DNA of 64,000 bases from positions 1-64,000 of the forward strand of contig NZ_BOMI01000156.1 in NCBI RefSeq assembly GCF_016862115.1, written 5' to 3'. The notes beneath the pieces are model-generated. The model made no database searches, was not told the DNA's origin, and saw nothing but the letters and a program-made list of their open reading frames with translations. Source of the DNA: Paractinoplanes deccanensis (GTDB taxonomy: Bacteria > Actinomycetota > Actinomycetes > Mycobacteriales > Micromonosporaceae). The translations under genes and the position numbers were made by a program. Positions 16,374-23,807 of the stretch are shown here, piece after piece; position 1 is the first letter of the stretch, and the number at the start of each line of letters is the position of its first letter.

Positions 16374-16855
16374 CCCAAGGTCCTGTCACTGAGCGCATCG
16401 AAGTCGTCGCTTCCGGCTCAAGCCTAAGCACCCGGCGCCCCTTCGCGCACCTAGTAGTTCACTCCCAGTCCTGGCTGTAACGCATGGCCTTCTCCTCACT
16501 GATCTTGGCGGCAGGTTCGATCAGTTCGTCGCGACGAGGAGAACCGTATTTGGCTTTCAACCTGATTGGTAGCGGTTTGTGTCGTTATGAGCAGAAAGTG
16601 ATAACAGCCGGATCGCTCGTTACTCACTGCTCAGGAATGGAAACTCAGAGCGATGTGGAATACCGTTATGGCCGCAGTGTCCAAATCGCACAGTGTGCCT
16701 TTGTTCTTACGCTCCGAATTGCCATTTACAGAGGACTCCCCAACCGGTCTGAGCAGCGCATAGGCGCCAGACAATCGCCAGCGGATTTAAATTGTGCAGG
16801 CTTCATTGCGACCGTGCGCGACCACGGCCGTATGAACTATCTATAAGCTCCTGGT
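16374..16855. other. Low-GC intergenic region between the GGDEF-EAL gene and moaC
   Basis: This 482-bp gap separates two divergent genes. From about 16480 to 16850 the base composition falls to roughly half G+C by eye, in sharp contrast with the rest of the window. It contains the ModE-operator-like dyad at 16583-16606. A 120-codon open frame on the plus strand (16484-16846) shows no recognisable domain and no third-position bias, so I do not call it a gene. It probably holds promoters for both flanking genes. A short TA-rich stretch TATCTATAAG ends about 8 bp before the moaC ATG and could be a -10 element for a nearly leaderless mRNA. Confidence 0.6.
16583..16606. promoter_or_regulatory. ModE-operator-like dyad upstream of moaC
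   Basis: CGTTAT, twelve bases, then ATAACA forms an interrupted inverted repeat. This matches the half-sites and 12-base spacing I recall for the molybdate-responsive ModE operator (CGTTAT-N12-ATAACG) at all but the last base. The site is about 250 bp upstream of moaC, the first gene of a molybdenum-cofactor operon, so molybdate-dependent control would make sense. No modE gene is in the window, so the assignment is tentative. Confidence 0.4.
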
Positions 16856-17347
16856 ATGCCCGACGAATCCCAGCTCACTCACGTCGACGAGGCCGGCGCC
16901 GCGCGTATGGTCGACGTCTCCGCCAAGGAGATCACCGCCCGTCGCGCGGTCGCCGCCGGCCGTGTCGTCACCACTCCGGAAGTGATCACCCTGTTGCGTG
17001 GTGACGGTCTTCCGAAGGGTGACGCGCTCGCCGTCGCCCGTCTCGCCGGGATCATGGGAGCGAAGCGCACGCCCGATCTCGTGCCCCTCTGCCACCCCAT
17101 CGGGCTGCACGGCGTCAAGGTCGACCTGACCCTGACCGACACCTCGATCGAGATCACCGCCACCACCAAGACCGCCGATCGCACCGGGGTCGAGATGGAG
17201 GCGCTCACCTCGGTCGCCGTCGCCGGCCTCACCATGATCGACATGATCAAGGCGGTGGATCCGGCGGCGAGCATCGAAGCCGTCCGCGTCCTGCGCAAGG
17301 AAGGCGGCAAGACCGGCGATTGGGTACGCCCGGAGGACCGGCCGTGA
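16856..17347 (+). CDS. moaC: Cyclic pyranopterin monophosphate synthase MoaC
   Basis: A 163-residue enzyme that, after MoaA, converts the rearranged GTP intermediate to cyclic pyranopterin monophosphate, the first stable molybdenum-cofactor precursor. Family landmarks are MVDVSAKEITARRAVA, the IMGAKRTPDLVPLCHPI active-site segment and VEMEALTSVAVAGLTMIDM. Length is normal. It has no clear ribosome site before ATG 16856, consistent with a short-leader or leaderless transcript. Its stop overlaps the next start (GTGA), and it leads the operon moaC-mog-moeA-minigene-moaE. Confidence 0.97.
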   Translation: MPDESQLTHVDEAGAARMVDVSAKEITARRAVAAGRVVTTPEVITLLRGDGLPKGDALAVARLAGIMGAKRTPDLVPLCHPIGLHGVKVDLTLTDTSIEITATTKTADRTGVEMEALTSVAVAGLTMIDMIKAVDPAASIEAVRVLRKEGGKTGDWVRPEDRP

Positions 17348-17844
17348 GCGACATCACCGCTCGCGTGATCGTCGCGAGCAATCGTGCCGCCGCGGGGATC
17401 TACGAGGACACCAGCGGGCCGCGGCTCGTCGCGGGACTGCGCGAGCTCGGCTGCACGGTGCCCGGAGACCCGGTGGTCGTCCCGGACGGTGAACCCGTCG
17501 CCGAGGCATTGCGCCAAGCGGTCGCCGCCGGCATCGACGTCGTGCTGACCAGCGGCGGAACCGGGGTCACCCCGACTGACCGCACCCCGGAGGCTACCCG
17601 TGGGATGCTGGACTTCGAGATACCCGGCATTGCCGAGGCCATCCGTGCGCACAGCCGCGACAAAGTGCCAGCTGCGGCACTGTCGCGCGGCCTGGCCGGC
17701 GTCGCCGGCCGCACGTTGATCGTCAATCTGCCGGGATCAACCGGCGGGGCGAAGGACGGACTCGCCGTGCTGGGCCCCCTGCTCCGGCACACGGTAGACC
17801 AGATCCGCGGCGGCGACCACCCCCAAAGCAGTGGGGATGGATAG
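17344..17844 (+). CDS. mog: Molybdopterin adenylyltransferase (MogA/MoaB family)
   Basis: A 166-residue protein of the MogA/MoaB family, which adenylates molybdopterin before molybdate insertion. Visible motifs are VVLTSGGTGVTPTDRTPEAT and the NLPGSTGGAKDGL nucleotide-binding end. It begins with GTG at 17344, overlapping the moaC stop by four bases. It sits between moaC and moeA, whose product inserts molybdate into the adenylated cofactor. MogA and MoaB cannot be separated on sequence alone here. Confidence 0.92.
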   Translation: MSDITARVIVASNRAAAGIYEDTSGPRLVAGLRELGCTVPGDPVVVPDGEPVAEALRQAVAAGIDVVLTSGGTGVTPTDRTPEATRGMLDFEIPGIAEAIRAHSRDKVPAAALSRGLAGVAGRTLIVNLPGSTGGAKDGLAVLGPLLRHTVDQIRGGDHPQSSGDG

Positions 17845-17853
17845 GCTCGTCCG

Positions 17854-19089
17854 GTGAGCGCTGACGACACGACCCCCGCCGACTGGGAGCAGGCCCGCGC
17901 CCTCGCCTACGCGGCCGGGCGCGCGGCCGCCGGTGCCGCCGAGACGATCTCCCTGCCGGAGGCCGACGGGCGCACGCTGGCCGAGCCGTTGCGCGCGCTG
18001 ACCGACCTGCCGGCCTTCCCCACGTCGAGCATCGACGGCTGGGCGGTGCGCGGCCCGCAACCGTGGCGCCCGGTCGGCCGCGTGCTGGCGGGCGGTGTCG
18101 CCGAGCCGCTCACCGAGGACGGCACGTGCGTCGAGATCGCCACCGGCGCGATGGTGCCGTCGGGCGCCGCCGCCCTCGTACGGATCGAAGACTCCACACG
18201 CGACAGTGCCGGGCTGGTCAGCGGCGAGCCGCGCCGCCACGTGGTGCCCGACTGGCGCATGCCGGGCGAGGAGGCGGCCAAGGACGAGGTGTTGCTCCCG
18301 CCCGGCACGGCGGTCGACCCCGCGGTGATCGGCGTGGCCGCCACCTGCGGATACGAGTCGTTGATGGTCTATCCGCGGCCACGCGCCGGCCTGCTCGTCT
18401 TCGGCGACGAGCTGCTGACCGCGGGCACGCCGGGCGCCGGCCGGGTCCGTGACTCGCTCGGCCCGCAGGTGCCCGGCTGGCTGCGCCGATACGGCGCCGT
18501 GGTCGACCCGTCGGCGATCGCGGGCCCGGTGCAGGACACATTGGAGGCTCACCTCGCGGCCGTCCGGGGCGCCCTGGCCGGCGCCGATCTCGTCTGCACC
18601 ACCGGTGGCACGATGCACGGCCCGGTCGACCACCTGCATCCAACCCTGGCCGAGCTGGGCGCCGAATACGTGGTCAACACCGTCGCCGTCCGCCCCGGCT
18701 TCCCGATGCTGCTGGCCCGGGTGCCGGGCGAGGACGGCCGGCCGCGCTTCCTCGCCGGCCTGCCGGGCAACCCGCAGTCCGCGGTGATCGCGCTGATCAC
18801 GCTGGTCGCGCCGCTGCTCGCCGGGCTCCAGGGCCGGCCCGCGCCGGCGCTGCCCACGGTCGAGGCGGCCTCCGTCGTGCGCGGCCGGGGCAACGACACC
18901 CACCTGGCGCTGGCCCGGCTCGACCCCTCCGGCCGGGTGGCCACGCCGGTCGGCCACGTCGGCTCGGCGATGCTGCGCGGCCTGTCGAACGCGCACGGCT
19001 TCGTCGTCGTCCGCCCGGGCGCCGAGGTCGCCGCCGGCGACCTGGTCCCGTTCCTTCCGCTTCCACTCGTCGCCGGGGAGCGCCCATGA
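17854..19089 (+). CDS. moeA: Molybdopterin molybdenumtransferase MoeA
   Basis: A 411-residue enzyme that inserts molybdate into adenylated molybdopterin. The N-terminal substrate region contains the family segment SSIDGWAV, followed by EIATGAMVP. The MogA-like domain carries VCTTGGTMHGPVDHLHPT and the C-terminal LAGLPGNPQSAV. The nucleotide-loop residues differ slightly from the usual T-S-G-G-V-S form. GTG start at 17854, 9 bp after mog. The end of the gene (GGGGAGCGCCCATGA) is duplicated just before moaE, so the two genes were probably once directly overlapping. Confidence 0.94.
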   Translation: MSADDTTPADWEQARALAYAAGRAAAGAAETISLPEADGRTLAEPLRALTDLPAFPTSSIDGWAVRGPQPWRPVGRVLAGGVAEPLTEDGTCVEIATGAMVPSGAAALVRIEDSTRDSAGLVSGEPRRHVVPDWRMPGEEAAKDEVLLPPGTAVDPAVIGVAATCGYESLMVYPRPRAGLLVFGDELLTAGTPGAGRVRDSLGPQVPGWLRRYGAVVDPSAIAGPVQDTLEAHLAAVRGALAGADLVCTTGGTMHGPVDHLHPTLAELGAEYVVNTVAVRPGFPMLLARVPGEDGRPRFLAGLPGNPQSAVIALITLVAPLLAGLQGRPAPALPTVEAASVVRGRGNDTHLALARLDPSGRVATPVGHVGSAMLRGLSNAHGFVVVRPGAEVAAGDLVPFLPLPLVAGERP

Positions 19090-19283
19090 TGAGGCTCGCC
19101 GCTGTGGGTGGGCCCGTGACGGGGCTCGCCGCTGTGGGTGGGTCCGTGACGGGGCTTGCCGCTGTGGGTGGGCCCGTGACGGGGCTCGCTGCTCGGGGCG
19201 CGCTCATGGCCGGGCTCGCCGCTGAGGGCTGGTCAATGACGGAGTTTGCTGCCATCAGGTTTGTCTTCGGGGAGCGCCCATGA
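19075..19283 (+). repeat. 30-bp minisatellite / 65-codon minigene inserted between moeA and moaE
   Basis: A tandem array of about six 30-bp units of the form GTGACGGGGCTCGCCGCTGT-GGGTGGGCCC, decaying toward the 3' end, reads as an open frame of 65 codons (19086-19283) with the repeat PVTGLAAVGG. The frame starts on ATG overlapping the moeA stop and its TGA overlaps the moaE ATG. The 15-bp sequence GGGGAGCGCCCATGA flanks the array on both sides, as expected if it expanded from the original moeA-moaE junction. The peptide may simply keep ribosomes moving through to moaE; whether it is made as a protein is unknown. Confidence 0.65.
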
Positions 19284-19705
19284 CCGGGACCGTTGTCATC
19301 AGTGAGGTGCTGGACGCGCCTCTTGACCTCGCCGCTCACGAGAAGGCGGTTGCCGACGTGCGGGCCGGCGCTGTCGTGTCGTTCCAGGGAGTGGTTCGCG
19401 ACCACGACCACGGGCGCGGGGTGACCCTGCTCGAATACGAGGGGCATCCGAGCGCGGCCGCGGTGCTGCGCGAGGTCGCCGAGGAGATCGCCGGTGACCC
19501 GGACGTCTACGCGGTGGCCGTCTCGCACCGGGTGGGCACGCTGGCCATCGGCGATGTGGCGCTGGTCGCGTCGGTCAGCACCGCGCACCGGGCGGCGGCG
19601 TTCGCGGCGTGCGCGCGGCTGGTCGACGAGGCCAAGGCACGGCTGCCGATCTGGAAGCGCCAGGTCTTCACCGACGGCACCGACGAGTGGGTCAACTGCC
19701 CCTAG
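19280..19705 (+). CDS. moaE: Molybdopterin synthase large subunit MoaE
   Basis: A 141-residue catalytic subunit that, with sulfur-carrying MoaD, converts cyclic pyranopterin monophosphate to molybdopterin. Family motifs are GAVVSFQGVVRDHDHG, HRVGTLAIGDVALV and PIWKRQVFTDG, which holds the catalytic lysine region. Its partner moaD lies 12 kb away next to moaA. The ATG overlaps the minisatellite frame stop, and the gene ends 14 bp inside a convergent membrane-protein gene. Confidence 0.95.
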   Translation: MTGTVVISEVLDAPLDLAAHEKAVADVRAGAVVSFQGVVRDHDHGRGVTLLEYEGHPSAAAVLREVAEEIAGDPDVYAVAVSHRVGTLAIGDVALVASVSTAHRAAAFAACARLVDEAKARLPIWKRQVFTDGTDEWVNCP

Positions 19706-20993
19706 GGCCGGGGATCGCGGGCACCCGGCGCGTCGGCGCGGCGGGCCGGGGACGCGCCGGCGGGGCCGGTCGCCACGGCAGCGCGTTGAGCAGCACGATC
19801 ACCGTGATCGCGTACGAGTTGGCCACGACCGGCGCGGCGAGGACGACACCGGCGGCCGCCGCCGCCACCAGGGGCTCCAGGCCGGTGAAGCGGCGCGGCC
19901 TCGGCAGGCGCGGGTGGGCCCGCCGTCGTGCCGCGGCGTCCACCAAAATCAAGATCGCCGGGAGGGTCCAGAGCAGGTCGTTCGCCGTGCTGACCGGGGC
20001 CACGGCCGCGCCGGCGAGCCCGACCAGCGTGAACGCGGCGATCTCGTCGCCCTCCGCGTGCGCCGATCGGGCCCGGATCAGGCCGACCGCGAGCAGCAGC
20101 ACGGCGAAGGACAACCAGACCAGCACCGGCGTGCTCGCCGAGTCGTAGAGCCGGGCCAGCACGCCGGCAAGCGACTGGTTGTCCGGCGCGTCGAGCGGAC
20201 CGCCGCGGTCGATGCCGGGCAGCACCGAGCCGAACCAGTCCGCTGTCGCCCGAGGCGCGATCAGCAGCGCGCCGGTGACCAGGGCCGTCACGGTCGTCAG
20301 TGCGGTGAGCGCCGCCCGCCACTGCCTGGTCAGGGCGAGGTGCGCGACGAAGAGCAGCGATCCGGGAGACAGCGCGGAGGCGACGCCGATGCCGGCACCC
20401 GCCCACGCGCCCGTGTTCCAGATCCGGCGCGGGCGGCTGCCTTCGGCCGCGCCGGGCCACCACGCCGTCCGGCGGTTGCCCTCCGGGGTGTCGGGCCACC
20501 GAGCCGTCCGGCGGTTGCCTTCCGGGGTGCCGGGCCACCAGGCGGCTCGGGTGCGTGACCAGGACGCGCGGCGCAGGGCCACGAGGTCGGCGGCGATCAG
20601 GGCGAAGGCGATCAGGTCGAGGTGGCCGAGGCCGAGAGAGGCGCGGACCGGCTCGAGCGTCAAGGCGAGCACGACCGCCACCAGCACGACCGGGCGGCGG
20701 GGCCGGCCGTAGCGGCGGGCGACCGGGCCGGCCAGGGCGGTCAGCGCCAGGACCAGGGCGGCCACCCCGGCGAGGGCGAGCGTCCACGAGGCCACGGGGA
20801 GCGGCACGGCGGCCAGCGGAGCCAGGAGGATCGCCGCCGCCGGGGGCAGGCTCGTCCCGTACGCGTAGAGGTCGTCGCCCGACAGCCACGCGGTGATCGC
20901 CGTGCGGTCGGCGGCGAGCGTGCTCACCCCGTACAGCTCAAGGAAGGCGCCGACCGCGACGAAGACACCAAGAATGACCACAACCGCCGACAT
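19692..20993 (-). CDS. GT87-type membrane mannosyltransferase-like protein
   Basis: A 433-residue polytopic membrane protein with about ten helices and the pattern of actinobacterial DUF2029/GT87 glycosyltransferases, relatives of the mycobacterial PimE-type enzymes that use polyprenyl-phosphate mannose. Landmarks are YAYGTSLPPAAAILLAPLA, GLGHLDLIAFALIAADL and DNQSLAGVLARLYDS. An odd cytoplasmic-loop insertion at residues ~150-185 consists of 13-residue repeats (WPGTPEGNRRTAW type). The C-terminus is a Pro/Arg-rich tail overlapping the end of moaE by 14 bp. The substrate cannot be inferred. Confidence 0.75.
   Translation of the reverse strand: MSAVVVILGVFVAVGAFLELYGVSTLAADRTAITAWLSGDDLYAYGTSLPPAAAILLAPLAAVPLPVASWTLALAGVAALVLALTALAGPVARRYGRPRRPVVLVAVVLALTLEPVRASLGLGHLDLIAFALIAADLVALRRASWSRTRAAWWPGTPEGNRRTARWPDTPEGNRRTAWWPGAAEGSRPRRIWNTGAWAGAGIGVASALSPGSLLFVAHLALTRQWRAALTALTTVTALVTGALLIAPRATADWFGSVLPGIDRGGPLDAPDNQSLAGVLARLYDSASTPVLVWLSFAVLLLAVGLIRARSAHAEGDEIAAFTLVGLAGAAVAPVSTANDLLWTLPAILILVDAAARRRAHPRLPRPRRFTGLEPLVAAAAAGVVLAAPVVANSYAITVIVLLNALPWRPAPPARPRPAAPTRRVPAIPGPRGS
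20440..20541 (-). repeat. 39-bp in-frame repeat inside the membrane glycosyltransferase gene
   Basis: A 39-bp unit beginning GCCGTCCGGCGGTTGCC recurs at 20464 and 20503, with degenerate copies on both sides. It encodes 13-residue repeats WWPGTPEGNRRTA / RWPDTPEGNRRTA in a loop between membrane segments. The multiple-of-three unit keeps the frame open, so copy number could vary without breaking the protein. Confidence 0.75.
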
Positions 20994-21136
20994 GGCGCGA
21001 CCCCCGTCGCTCTCGAATCCCAGGCACAGCGGTCCCGCGGACGGGACTGCCGCAGCCGGGCGGAAGCGAGCTTAGAGAGCGCAGACCTACCGCGCGGCCC
21101 CTCCTCGGCTTTAACGCAGAGATCGCGAGGAGGTTG

Positions 21137-21679
21137 TTAGCCGGGCATTTTGCGCGCCGCGGCCGCGCTCATCGCGGCGATCTTGGCTTCGCGCTTGGCG
21201 GTCCGGACGGCGCGCTTGACGTTGCGCTGCGAGCGGTCCACGGCGTGGGTCGTGCGGTAGCGCAGGTTGGGGCGGCCCTCGGTGTCGGCGGCCGCGAGCA
21301 GCAGACCGCCGAGCAGGCCCAGGTTCTTGAGGAACTGGGTCTCCTGCTGGGCGCGGTCCGGGCGGGAACGATCCCAGAACGGGTGACCGGCGGCGGTCGT
21401 CGGCAGCAGGCCCGCGGCCAGCACGGCCGCGGCTGGCCGGGTGAAGTGGCCCGTGGCGAGCGCCAGACCGGCGACCACGTCGCTCGCCGCCTTGACCTGC
21501 ACGAGCGTGCGGGCGTCGGACGGCAGGCGCGGATCGGTCTTTTCGAGCCAGGGGCCGACCTTGTCGGTGACCCGTTGGGCGGTCTCGACCTTGGAGTCGG
21601 GGTTGAGCAGGACACGGACACCGCTGACCACGAAGATCGAGGCCAGCATCGCGCGGGCGACGGTGCGTACGGGCTTCAT
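21137..21679 (-). CDS. DoxX-family membrane protein
   Basis: A 180-residue protein with about four hydrophobic segments and the DoxX N-terminus MKPVRTVARAMLASIFVVSG. HPFWDRSR and FLKNLGLLGGLLL also match the family. The C-terminal ~50 residues are basic and Ala-rich (KRAVRTAKREAKIAAM). DoxX proteins are integral membrane components of uncertain role, in some actinobacteria linked to redox stress. The 143-bp gap upstream to 20993 shows no feature I can identify. Confidence 0.85.
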   Translation of the reverse strand: MKPVRTVARAMLASIFVVSGVRVLLNPDSKVETAQRVTDKVGPWLEKTDPRLPSDARTLVQVKAASDVVAGLALATGHFTRPAAAVLAAGLLPTTAAGHPFWDRSRPDRAQQETQFLKNLGLLGGLLLAAADTEGRPNLRYRTTHAVDRSQRNVKRAVRTAKREAKIAAMSAAAARKMPG

Positions 21680-21706
21680 GACCTGGTTATACCCGCCTTC
21701 CGGGGA

Positions 21707-22921
21707 TCACACCGGCTGGGTGCGGAGGTACCGGCCGAAATGCGGCACCGTGAAGGCGACCGTGCCGCGCTCGCCCGAGTAGATGAGGCCCTTCTTGATC
21801 AGGGCGTCGCGCGCCGGGGAGAGGCTCGCCGGCTTGCGGCCGAGCGCTGTCGCGATCTCGGAGGTGGGCACGGCCGCGTCCATGTCGTTGTCCGGATCGC
21901 CGGAGAGCGTCGCCATGGCCCGCATGTACTCCCGCTCGGCCGGGGTGGCCCGCTCGAACCGGGAGCCGAAGAAGCCCACCGCCAGCTCGGCCTCGGCCTC
22001 GGGGGCGGCGACCCGCACGTCGGCGTCGGTCACCGGCGACTGCGGCGCGTGGTCCCAGGTCGCTTTGCCGTACGCCTGCACGAAGTACGGATATCCGCCG
22101 GACTTCTCGTAGAGCAGGTCGAGCGCCTTCGCCTCGTACTCCACGTCTTCGCGGGCGGCCGGCGCGCAGAGCGCGAGATCGGCCGCGACCCGGTCGAGCC
22201 GGTCGATGCGCTGGTAGCGGAAGAGCCGCTCCGAATAGGACTTCGCCGCGGAGAGCACGGCCGGCAGGTGGGGCAGCCCGGCGCCCACCACGATCAACGG
22301 CGCGCCGAGCTGGGACAACTCGTGGCATGCCGCGCAGAGCGCCGAGACGTCGGCCGGGCCCAGGTCCTGCATCTCGTCGATGAACAGGGCGATGCCGGTG
22401 CCCACGTCGGTGGCGAGCGAGGCGGCGTCGGTGAAGAGCTCGACCAGGTCGATCTCGATGTCGCCGGAGTCGGCCCGCCCGCGCGCCGGCGGCACGTCGA
22501 TGCCCGGCGCCCACCGGTCGCGCAGCTTGGCCGAGCTGTCGTTGGCCCGCAGCGCGAACGCCTTGAGCACGCCGAGCACCTCGTCGACCCGGTCGGGGTC
22601 GCGGTGATGCGGCGCGAGCTCGCGGATCGCCATGTGCAGCGCGGCCGAGACCGGGCGGCGCAGCGACTGGTCGGGACGGGCCTCGATCTTGCCGGTGCCC
22701 CAGAGGCGGCCGATCGCGGCCGAGCGCAGCGTGTTGAGCAGGACGGTCTTGCCGACGCCGCGCAGGCCGGTCAGCACGAGGCTGCGCTCGGGGCGGCCGC
22801 GGGCGACGCGCTCGAGCACCACGTCGAAGGCGTCGAGCTCGCGGTCGCGCCCGGCCAGCTCGGGCGGGCGCTGGCCGGCGCCGGGGGCGTACGGGTTCCT
22901 CACCGGATCCACGGATTGCAC
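21707..22921 (-). CDS. ORC/Cdc6-like AAA ATPase with C-terminal winged helix
   Basis: A 404-residue cytosolic ATPase. Walker A is TGLRGVGKTVLL near residue 50 and Walker B is IALFIDEMQDLG near 195, followed by a sensor region GAPLIVVGAGLP. The C-terminal ~85 residues form a winged helix (TSEIATALGRKPASLSPARDALIKKGLI), as in Orc1/Cdc6-like and STAND-type ATPases. It starts at GTG 22919-22921 or three codons later at VDPVRNPY. The 109-bp gap upstream holds a dense CTAG operator array, and the winged helix is an obvious candidate reader of it. Function unknown. Confidence 0.82.
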   Translation of the reverse strand: MQSVDPVRNPYAPGAGQRPPELAGRDRELDAFDVVLERVARGRPERSLVLTGLRGVGKTVLLNTLRSAAIGRLWGTGKIEARPDQSLRRPVSAALHMAIRELAPHHRDPDRVDEVLGVLKAFALRANDSSAKLRDRWAPGIDVPPARGRADSGDIEIDLVELFTDAASLATDVGTGIALFIDEMQDLGPADVSALCAACHELSQLGAPLIVVGAGLPHLPAVLSAAKSYSERLFRYQRIDRLDRVAADLALCAPAAREDVEYEAKALDLLYEKSGGYPYFVQAYGKATWDHAPQSPVTDADVRVAAPEAEAELAVGFFGSRFERATPAEREYMRAMATLSGDPDNDMDAAVPTSEIATALGRKPASLSPARDALIKKGLIYSGERGTVAFTVPHFGRYLRTQPV

Positions 22922-22933
22922 AGTATCGGGCCG

Positions 22934-23025
22934 TCTAGCTTGGACGCTAGAGATGGCTAGTTTTCCCTGACCTGGCTTCGATGATGATCTAGCGGTTTCT
23001 AGCTCTGAAGCTAGATATCGCTAGA
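22934..23025. promoter_or_regulatory. CTAG-rich dyad operator array upstream of the AAA ATPase gene
   Basis: Two dyads share the same design. TCTAGC-N6-GCTAGA occurs at 22934-22951 and again at 22998-23015. The second is flanked at exact 10-bp steps by another TCTAGC (22988) and another GCTAGA (23020), giving a four-half-site array spaced 4-6-4. The first is followed 10 bp on by GCTAGT (22956). CTAG is rare in GC-rich actinobacterial DNA, yet eight copies fall in 100 bp here. The 10-bp phasing puts half-sites on one face of the helix, as in cooperative repressor operators. Confidence 0.8.
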
Positions 23026-23030
23026 GCGGC

Positions 23031-23675
23031 CTAGGAGGACTTGTGCTCCTTGAGGCACAGCACGAAGTCGAGGTCGTCGAAGGCGCTGTCGTAGAAGTAC
23101 CACTTGGTGTAGCCGGTCACCGAGGAGCACTTCTTTTCGGCGTCCTGCTCCCCGGTGGTCTTGCCCTTGACCTGCTTGAGCACCTCGTACGTGCCGGACG
23201 TGCAGGCCGTGGTGCGCATGTCGGGCTGCGAGTCGGAGCCCTCGTTGACCACGCAGTCGCCCTCTTTGACATAGAAGCGGGCGTCCTCGCTGCCGCGCGG
23301 CGCCGGACCGGGCTGGGCGGCGGCGGTCGACGTGTCGGGCTGAGCCTGATTCTTCTGGTCGGCGTTGCGCTCGTTGAGCAGCCACGCGGTGGCGCCGAGC
23401 CCGATGACGATCAGCACGCCGAGCGTCACCACGAGCGCGATGATCGGCGTGTTGCGCTTCGGGGGCGGCGGGGGAGTCTGCAACCAGTCGCCGGCACCCA
23501 TGGGCGCGGAGCTGTAGGTGAGCGGCTGCTGCGGGATCGACGGCGGGTGGGCGCCCCAGACCGGCTCCTGCACCGGCGCGCCATGGTCACCCCACGGGTC
23601 GGCGGGCTCCGCATACGGCTCGTCGGAGCTGCCGCTCGACCACGGCGGGCCGGGGTACGGGCCGTTCTGCGACAT
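23031..23675 (-). CDS. LppU/SCO3897-like single-pass membrane protein
   Basis: A 214-residue protein. Residues 1-70 are a Pro/Gly-rich cytoplasmic tail, one hydrophobic helix follows (~75-97, IIALVVTLGVLIVIGLGA), and then a ~100-residue outer domain with four cysteines in GDCVVNEG, TTACTSGTYEV, KKCSSVTGY and FVLCLKEH. This layout matches the LppU/SCO3897 family of actinobacterial surface proteins of unknown role; the cysteines probably form two disulfides. Its stop TAG is part of the last CTAG of the cluster upstream of the ATPase gene. Confidence 0.8.
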   Translation of the reverse strand: MSQNGPYPGPPWSSGSSDEPYAEPADPWGDHGAPVQEPVWGAHPPSIPQQPLTYSSAPMGAGDWLQTPPPPPKRNTPIIALVVTLGVLIVIGLGATAWLLNERNADQKNQAQPDTSTAAAQPGPAPRGSEDARFYVKEGDCVVNEGSDSQPDMRTTACTSGTYEVLKQVKGKTTGEQDAEKKCSSVTGYTKWYFYDSAFDDLDFVLCLKEHKSS

Positions 23676-23807
23676 CAGGAATCCTCCGAAGGCGGCTTTG
23701 CGCTCTCACCGTAGCGTGCGCGCCCGACGCAAACCCGTACGGAATCGCCGCTGGTGTCGGCAACACGACGCCCCGTGTCGCCCCTCCTGTCGCTACGGTG
23801 CACGTCC

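Noticed and set aside
16484..16846. 120-codon open frame on the plus strand upstream of moaC
   Set aside because: No recognisable domain, no third-position G/C bias and no ribosome site; it lies in a low-GC regulatory-looking gap. Kept only as a composition anomaly.
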